Assembly (NCBI RefSeq): GCF_008152325.1
Contig: NZ_CP042243.1
Span: 2,671,026-2,735,025 of the forward strand
DNA from: Crassaminicella thermophila
GTDB taxonomy: Bacteria; Bacillota; Clostridia; Peptostreptococcales; Thermotaleaceae
Length of the DNA: 64,000 bases
Reading direction: 5' to 3'
The translations under genes and the position numbers were made by a program. A model generated the notes under the pieces. That model ran no database searches. It saw only the letters and a program-made list of their open reading frames with translations, and was not told the origin of the DNA. Shown here one piece after another: positions 58,938 to 64,000 of the stretch (within the stretch, counting starts at the first letter, position 1; every line of letters starts with the position of its first letter).

Positions 58938-59039
58938 TCACTTGGCAATCTTGAATTCTGCAATATTTGCCATATTATTTGCAGTAACAATTTCTACCAT
59001 CGCAAGCTCTCTCTTTATAGACTTTATGTTACCTTCCAT
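58938..59039 (-). CDS. Small 33-residue ORF, unrecognised
   Basis: ATG at 59039, TGA at 58938-58940. The peptide begins MEGNIKSIKRELAMVEIVTA and ends NNMANIAEFKIAK. It has an AGGTAGGTG ribosome site, a plausible upstream TTGTTA/TATAAC pair within TATAGTATAAC, and a strong terminator 9 nt downstream, so it looks like a stand-alone transcription unit. It is amphipathic and charged, without a signal peptide or membrane span. I do not recognise it; a remnant of a longer gene is possible. Confidence 0.5.
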   Translation of the reverse strand: MEGNIKSIKRELAMVEIVTANNMANIAEFKIAK

Positions 59040-59102
59040 ACTCTACACCTACCTATATCTCTTTCTTCCTAATTTTGTTATACTATAGTATGCAACTTAT
59101 TA

Positions 59103-59152
59103 ACAATACAAGTTATCTAAAATGAACTATCTTTATATTTCTTTAATTACTT
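59103..59152. repeat. Family B repeat, short right-end remnant (copy 5)
   Basis: About 50 bp matching only the right terminus of family B (AGTTATCTAAAATGAACTAT then CTTTATATTTCTTT). It abuts the stop of the SLH gene at 59151. Confidence 0.55.
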
Positions 59153-60638
59153 AATTAAAATTTATAATATCTTCCCTATAATCCCTTTGTAAATCCTTTT
59201 GTAAAAACTCTAAAAACCTTACCAAAAGCTCTGATGCTTCTGCTCTTGTAATAAGTTTGTTTGGATTGATTCGATTATAGTCATCTGGCTGTATTAAATT
59301 GATTTCTCTTGCTATATAGATACTATCCTTTGCCCAGTTAGGAATCTCTCTGTCATCTGTAAATGTAGTGTAAAAGCCTGGAGCTGGTGCTTTGTAATCA
59401 AAGCCTAAAGCTTTTATTAATATAGTAACTGCTTGAGCCTTTGTTAGAGGTTTATTTGGAGCAAATAAATCTTCAGAAACCCCTGATATAATTCTTTTTT
59501 CTATTGCATCTTTTATATATTTGTAATTCTTATCCTCAACCTTTACATCCTTAAAAGGAGATACTTCTTTTGGTTTATTTCTTCTTCTTCGGCTTGTTTT
59601 CTTTTCTTCTTCTAATGAAGTTCTCATATTACATGCTTTCATAACTCCTTTTATAAATTCTACTCTCGTAAAAGGAATATCTGGTGAAAAAAATGTTGAA
59701 TTTTCATCAAATACATCTAAAGAATATAATTTTTTAATATACTCCTCTGCCCAATGGCCCCCTATATCCTTAAATTTTGGAATAATAAGCCTTTCAACCT
59801 TTGGAACCATCTGTTTCATAAACTGTATACTTCCTATCTTTCTTCTCCTGTCATTGATTTCATTATCCTCAATTTTTGGTAGGTTATAGTCATAGCTCGT
59901 TACCATTTCACGATTTGTAACCCTTACATGACCTCCATAAAAGCTAGAAAAATTTGCTTTATTGTCAGAATACCTTAATGTCTTTGTCTTACTGTCTGAA
60001 ACTCTTACCTTTACCGTTCCATTCCAAGACTTTGAAGATTCATCATCCTTTTCTATACTAGAAGTAATCCTATAATCTAGCAGCAGTGTTTCGGTACTAC
60101 CCCAAAAGTTTTCATATCCAACATCTCCACCTGTAATATCTACGATTACTTCTCCTTCGTCTTTATTGATTTTGTAATATTTTCTTGCTTTTAAATTACC
60201 TGAGTAAAAATCAGAAGCAGGACGATTATCAATAAGATCAGACTGAGAAAGCTGATAATCTTCTAATTCATATTTATCTTTTCCTATTTTTAAAGTTTCT
60301 CTATATTTATCTATTACTGTTTGTCCTATGGTTTGCCCTTTGTCATTTCGTTTTGTATATGTAGTTACAAATGTAATCTTTCTATCTAACTTTGCATCTA
60401 TTGACCTATCCTCTGGTGTTAATTTAAAGGTATAAGAAGTTGTCTTTTCATTCTCTTTTTCCCTTTCTGATACGGTCATTGTCCCATGAAACTTTATTGG
60501 TTCTCCTGTTAAGAAAACCACTTCTTCATATTCATACTCATTGTTTACTCCACCAGAAAATCCAGGAGGTGTAGCCCAAGCACTAGTGGGAATAAGTAGT
60601 AAGCTGATAATAAGCAAATTTACTATAAACTTTTTCAA
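59151..60638 (-). CDS. Secreted protein with three C-terminal SLH domains
   Basis: A 495-residue protein. Signal peptide to about residue 22 (SAWA-TPPG). Residues 30-290 are a beta-rich domain of unknown type. Three SLH domains close the protein: about 298-345 (FKDIGGHWAEEYIKKLYSLD), 365-415 and 425-480 (NWAKDSIYIAREINLI). A basic insert SRRRRNKPKE lies between SLH 1 and 2. Start is TTG at 60638 behind AAAGGGGG. It lies 19 nt after the preceding secreted-protein gene, so it anchors or completes a three-gene surface operon. Confidence 0.85.
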   Translation of the reverse strand: MKKFIVNLLIISLLLIPTSAWATPPGFSGGVNNEYEYEEVVFLTGEPIKFHGTMTVSEREKENEKTTSYTFKLTPEDRSIDAKLDRKITFVTTYTKRNDKGQTIGQTVIDKYRETLKIGKDKYELEDYQLSQSDLIDNRPASDFYSGNLKARKYYKINKDEGEVIVDITGGDVGYENFWGSTETLLLDYRITSSIEKDDESSKSWNGTVKVRVSDSKTKTLRYSDNKANFSSFYGGHVRVTNREMVTSYDYNLPKIEDNEINDRRRKIGSIQFMKQMVPKVERLIIPKFKDIGGHWAEEYIKKLYSLDVFDENSTFFSPDIPFTRVEFIKGVMKACNMRTSLEEEKKTSRRRRNKPKEVSPFKDVKVEDKNYKYIKDAIEKRIISGVSEDLFAPNKPLTKAQAVTILIKALGFDYKAPAPGFYTTFTDDREIPNWAKDSIYIAREINLIQPDDYNRINPNKLITRAEASELLVRFLEFLQKDLQRDYREDIINFN

Positions 60639-60657
60639 GAAAGTTTCCCCCTTTCTT

Positions 60658-62325
60658 TTATTTCACAATGACCACTTTTCCAGTAAAATCATCCCTTACC
60701 ATATAGAGTCTGTTTCCAGGCTGTAGTTCATATGGATTTATGATTTTTCCATTTTTTATAATCATTGCTTTCTCTAGATTTACACGAACTGTTGTATTTT
60801 TTGCCATCCATTCTTCATGTCGATGACTCCAATCATTAGCATCTCTTAGGTAAATAGTCCATCCAACCAATTCATCGTCTGTAGCTTTTTCTATGATTCC
60901 ATTTGTAATTCTTTGTTTTCGCAATGAATCTAAATTTTCTTGAACCATTATGCTCATAATCCGATCTCCATCTGTATAGATATATCCATACCAATCCTCT
61001 AAATTATGGTCTCTTACATAATCAGATTCTTCATCCACTGCATAATTACCAGAAAAGAATTCTTTAGGTGAAATGTATTTTTTATTTTCTAAATCAAAGA
61101 TTACTGTATCATTATCATAGAATAGTTCCTTTTCATCCCTTTCTCTTTTAGTTCTAAAGGATTCCCAATCATGCTTGTTTAGAATATAAAAATCCTTCAA
61201 ATAAACCTTATCTTTAAAAATTCTGCTAAGTCTTCCTGCATATATATAATTTTGCCCTATATTTGAGTTGTTCAAATCTTCACTAGTAATTTTTACTACA
61301 TCTGCTACAATATTATCTCCTCTTCCATCTGCAACAACAAAAGCATCTGAATTCTGATTTATACATGATTTGTCTACCAATCTTCCATTTTTTATAACTA
61401 TTGTTCCATCATGCATATCAATATTTTTGTGATTTGAAAGTTCAAACATATTTGAATACCTATTTATATTTTCTATCTTATCTGCATAAATAGTTTCATA
61501 TTTATTTCTTATAACCATTCTTGCCACTTTCTCTGAACCAAAAAAATCTTTTATAGCCATATAAACGGTTTTTCCTTTATAGTACTTTAAATTTCTATAA
61601 GCTATTTTTCTAGCTCCTATATAAAGTGGTACATCTTTATTATAAGGAATCCTCATAGTTTCAATTACTTTAGTCCAATTCCCATTACGAAATACTTCAA
61701 CATCTTCAAGGATAATTACATCTTCTACTTCATCTGCAACAGCAAGTTTTCCACGATAAAGATCCTTAACTAAAATAGAATCTCCTTCTATATTCATCCT
61801 GCTGATATATTCTGTATCTATTTCATCAAAATACAATCTCACATGATCTCCCTCATAGAGAGTAGAAAGGGGAGAGGTTACCCCTTTCTTTAAAACAATG
61901 GTAGCAGGAGAAGTAAAATAGGTTTCCTCTTTTCCTGTAAGAGTGATTATTGAAATTTGGTCTCTATCGATTTTTTTTACAATACCACTTCGTACCTTAC
62001 CACCTGGAGGAATATATCCTAAATTCTGTGTTGAATAGCTTTCAAGATAAGTAAGCCTCCTACCTCGAAGCTCTCCATATACCTCCATGCCTACTCTGAA
62101 ATCCTCTAATGCTGCAGGAATACCATCAATTTGAAAAGATACTTTTCTATCTAAGTCCAAAAGATGAACAGTTCCATCATATTCTTCAATCATGATTTGA
62201 TTTTCTAATCTATTTTTTACATATCCTTCTATAAAACCCTCCCGATAAGGACCATTTATATCCCCATAAGAAACCGTTGAAGCTAGCAATACACATATAA
62301 ATAAAAGTATCCAGATTTTTTTCAT
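60658..62325 (-). CDS. Large secreted beta-rich protein, unrecognised
   Basis: A 555-residue protein with a signal peptide (MKKIWILLFICVLLASTVSY to about residue 21). The rest consists of short beta-rich segments in a loose repeat (for example GIVKKIDRDQISIITLTGKE, GRLSRIFKDKVYLKDFY, YADKIENINRYSNMFEL), recalling the repeats of the SLH protein at 41120-43240. No enzyme motif is visible. ATG at 62325 behind AGGAGGTAGGCTA; its ribosome site lies across the end of the upstream gene. Confidence 0.72.
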   Translation of the reverse strand: MKKIWILLFICVLLASTVSYGDINGPYREGFIEGYVKNRLENQIMIEEYDGTVHLLDLDRKVSFQIDGIPAALEDFRVGMEVYGELRGRRLTYLESYSTQNLGYIPPGGKVRSGIVKKIDRDQISIITLTGKEETYFTSPATIVLKKGVTSPLSTLYEGDHVRLYFDEIDTEYISRMNIEGDSILVKDLYRGKLAVADEVEDVIILEDVEVFRNGNWTKVIETMRIPYNKDVPLYIGARKIAYRNLKYYKGKTVYMAIKDFFGSEKVARMVIRNKYETIYADKIENINRYSNMFELSNHKNIDMHDGTIVIKNGRLVDKSCINQNSDAFVVADGRGDNIVADVVKITSEDLNNSNIGQNYIYAGRLSRIFKDKVYLKDFYILNKHDWESFRTKRERDEKELFYDNDTVIFDLENKKYISPKEFFSGNYAVDEESDYVRDHNLEDWYGYIYTDGDRIMSIMVQENLDSLRKQRITNGIIEKATDDELVGWTIYLRDANDWSHRHEEWMAKNTTVRVNLEKAMIIKNGKIINPYELQPGNRLYMVRDDFTGKVVIVK

Positions 62326-62329
62326 TAGC

Positions 62330-64000
62330 CTACCTCCTGCTTCCAACCACTGCAAATTTCCCTAGTTTGTTAGTCAGTCCCATAACAGAATAGCTGCTAC
62401 TATTTCCTTTTGCTATAGGAATCCAACTTTTTTGCTCTCCGTCATAATAACTTAGATTCATATATTTTACTCTTCTTAGCTTTGCTTTTTCTCTATCTAC
62501 ATCTAAAGTAATCTGCATATAAGATGGCAAATCAATGATTTCTGTACTATCTTCTTCTACATAAAGCCAAGCTTTGAGCATATACTCATTAGATAAGACT
62601 ACTTCCCCTTTTTTTCCTTCTACATTTGTATTTTTCATTTCAGGTCCTACATAAAAACGTACACCTGAATCTCTTTTTCTTTTATTCTCTTTTACCTTTG
62701 ATGAATAGAAAGTATTTGGATTAAACTTTACAACAAAATCTTGTCCAATAATAGTGATATCCTTAGCATCTATACTTGAAACTACACTAGAAGGAATACT
62801 AATAGTTACCTCTTTCGCCCCTGCTAAATCCCCTCTTGTTAAATCAATTTTTCGCATTTTTTGGTAGTCATCTTCTCCAATTATTATCTTTACCTGATTT
62901 CCTATTTTTTCAGTTTTAGTATTTTCTCCTAATTCTCCATCCTCATCCTCTGGTCCAACTTTTCTGCCTGTTTCTACTTCATTACTTTCTTCTGAATACT
63001 TAGATCCTCCAAAATCGCCAACAGCTGTTACAACAAATCTATATTCCGTGTTAGGCTCTAAATCTTCATATATAAAAGAAGTTAACTCAGTATTTCCAAT
63101 AACATATCTTTCATTGTCATCAATCACCACATATATTTCATATTCCTTTGCACCTTCTACTTTGTTCCAAGTTATCTTGATATATCTATCATATACCAAT
63201 TGTGCAGAAACATCTGTAGGAACAGAAAGCTCAGGAAGTCCATACCTTATATCTTCATAAATTTTGCTTGCTCCACCATCAGGATTAATAACAATAATCC
63301 CTACTTTGTCTAGTTTTCCTGCAGGAGTTTTTACTACTATTGTTCCTTCGTCAATAAACCTTACTTCAGTTCCATCTTTTCCTTCTAGTAGCTTATATCC
63401 TTCTCCTTTTATATATATGATTTCTGAATCTTCTCCATTAGATTTTTCTATGACAGGAGCAAATACAACTCTTGTTCCTTCTACAAATCCAGAACCTTTT
63501 ATTTTTATTTCCTCTCCGCCTTCTACAGAAATACTTGTAATTAAGCTTGTTTGTGCTGGATCATTTGGATCCACTACAGAAACAATAGTAGGTGCACTCA
63601 AATATGTGAATTCTTTCATTGAAGTTGAAAGCTCTCCATCAGGGTTTTCTACCTTTACCTCAAATTTTCCTGGTTCATGAGGTGGGGTAATAATCTTTAT
63701 TGTCTTATAATCAATTACTTTAACATTTTCTTTTGGTACTTCTACATCTCCAATGAATAGAGAAAGTCCTTCTCTAAAGTCTTTTCCTTTTATAGTAACA
63801 GAAGTCCCTCCAGAGCTAGGTCCTTTATCTGGTATCATTTCTTCAATAGAAGGAGATGTTTCTCCTTTTGTAAATTGAATATAAATAGGAGGACTTAATT
63901 CATCAGATGCCACATTCCCATAGTCTTCGTTGCTTACAACCACGCGAAATAGTGCGCCTACATTTTCTTCTGCTACGCTTGGCATTTCAAAGGTTAATTT
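62330..64000 (-). CDS. IPT/TIG and fibronectin-III surface protein, C-terminal part (runs off the right edge)
   Basis: At least 556 codons, open to the window edge (the five codons before the ATG at 63985 are sense), so the true start lies outside. Two IPT/TIG domains (IPDKGPSSGGTSVTIKGKDF; ISVEGGEEIKIKGSGFVEGT), a fibronectin type III domain (ITWNKVEGAKEYEIYVV, LEPNTEYRFVVTAVGD) and a C-terminal beta domain ending GLTNKLGKFAVVGSRR. These are adhesive or structural surface modules. It is the first visible gene of the three-gene surface operon. Confidence 0.85.
   Translation of the reverse strand, partial: KLTFEMPSVAEENVGALFRVVVSNEDYGNVASDELSPPIYIQFTKGETSPSIEEMIPDKGPSSGGTSVTIKGKDFREGLSLFIGDVEVPKENVKVIDYKTIKIITPPHEPGKFEVKVENPDGELSTSMKEFTYLSAPTIVSVVDPNDPAQTSLITSISVEGGEEIKIKGSGFVEGTRVVFAPVIEKSNGEDSEIIYIKGEGYKLLEGKDGTEVRFIDEGTIVVKTPAGKLDKVGIIVINPDGGASKIYEDIRYGLPELSVPTDVSAQLVYDRYIKITWNKVEGAKEYEIYVVIDDNERYVIGNTELTSFIYEDLEPNTEYRFVVTAVGDFGGSKYSEESNEVETGRKVGPEDEDGELGENTKTEKIGNQVKIIIGEDDYQKMRKIDLTRGDLAGAKEVTISIPSSVVSSIDAKDITIIGQDFVVKFNPNTFYSSKVKENKRKRDSGVRFYVGPEMKNTNVEGKKGEVVLSNEYMLKAWLYVEEDSTEIIDLPSYMQITLDVDREKAKLRRVKYMNLSYYDGEQKSWIPIAKGNSSSYSVMGLTNKLGKFAVVGSRR

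Overview
The window is low-GC, strongly minus-strand-biased DNA from an endospore-forming, flagellated, monoderm Firmicute of the class Clostridia. Evidence: spoIIID, spoIIQ and spoIID with recognisable SigE/SigF-type promoters, flagellar rod genes behind a SigD-type promoter, S-layer and SLH proteins, a Na+-type ATP synthase, and amino-acid fermentation genes (kal, kce/BKACE, acetoacetate CoA-transferase). Species cannot be fixed from the window; a marine or saline amino-acid fermenter near Alkaliphilus/Crassaminicella is an inference.

Layout. 1-3.3 kb: flgJ (partial), flgG, flgF-like, mbl. 3.3-8.9 kb: spoIIID, spoIIQ, spoIID, murA, ywmB and a YueI-family gene. 9.3-17.4 kb: an eleven-gene ATP synthase operon (atpZ-I-B-E-E-F-H-A-G-D-C). 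17.5-23.2 kb: a transporter, class III aminotransferase, BKACE enzyme and two-subunit CoA-transferase operon, with a DUF3870 gene upstream. 23.3-39 kb: housekeeping genes in an order recalling Bacillus subtilis (mnaA, tagO, comEB, upp, rpiB, ywlE, ywlC, a ZIP transporter, a cation/H+ antiporter, prfA, prmC, a DUF1385 gene, rpmE, rho, two glpX copies, a transaldolase). 39.5-40.8 kb: lysine-fermentation genes kal and a frameshifted kce. 41-51 kb: cell-surface locus with an SLH protein, a TolC-like coiled-coil protein and two S-layer-like paralogues sharing a copper-amine-oxidase-N module. 51.3-57 kb: plus-strand UbiA-type prenyltransferase, UPF0104-type membrane protein, DUF362 and ABC1 kinase genes, convergent with a GT39-type glycosyltransferase. 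57-64 kb: pyrG, a small unrecorded ORF and three secreted proteins, the last running off the window.

Most striking finding. The F-type ATP synthase has two c-subunit genes. One encodes an ordinary hairpin with the full Na+-ligand set (Q32, E65, T66). The other encodes three fused hairpins in which only the first keeps the ion-carrying Glu (E78); hairpins two and three carry Gln (Q161, Q244). A mixed rotor would have fewer ion sites per turn, a more extreme form of the Acetobacterium woodii arrangement.

Other leads. Two families of palindromic, MITE-like intergenic repeats (two copies of about 261 bp, and five full or decayed copies of about 225 bp). A probable beta-amino-acid fermentation operon. 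A candidate pentose-polyprenol glycan module. A perfect 23-bp palindrome supplying the stop codons of two convergent genes. An out-of-frame deletion that removed the nucleotide-binding core of an ATPase between the S-layer genes. Many starts given here are shorter than the longest open frame because the Shine-Dalgarno sequence lies inside the longer version.
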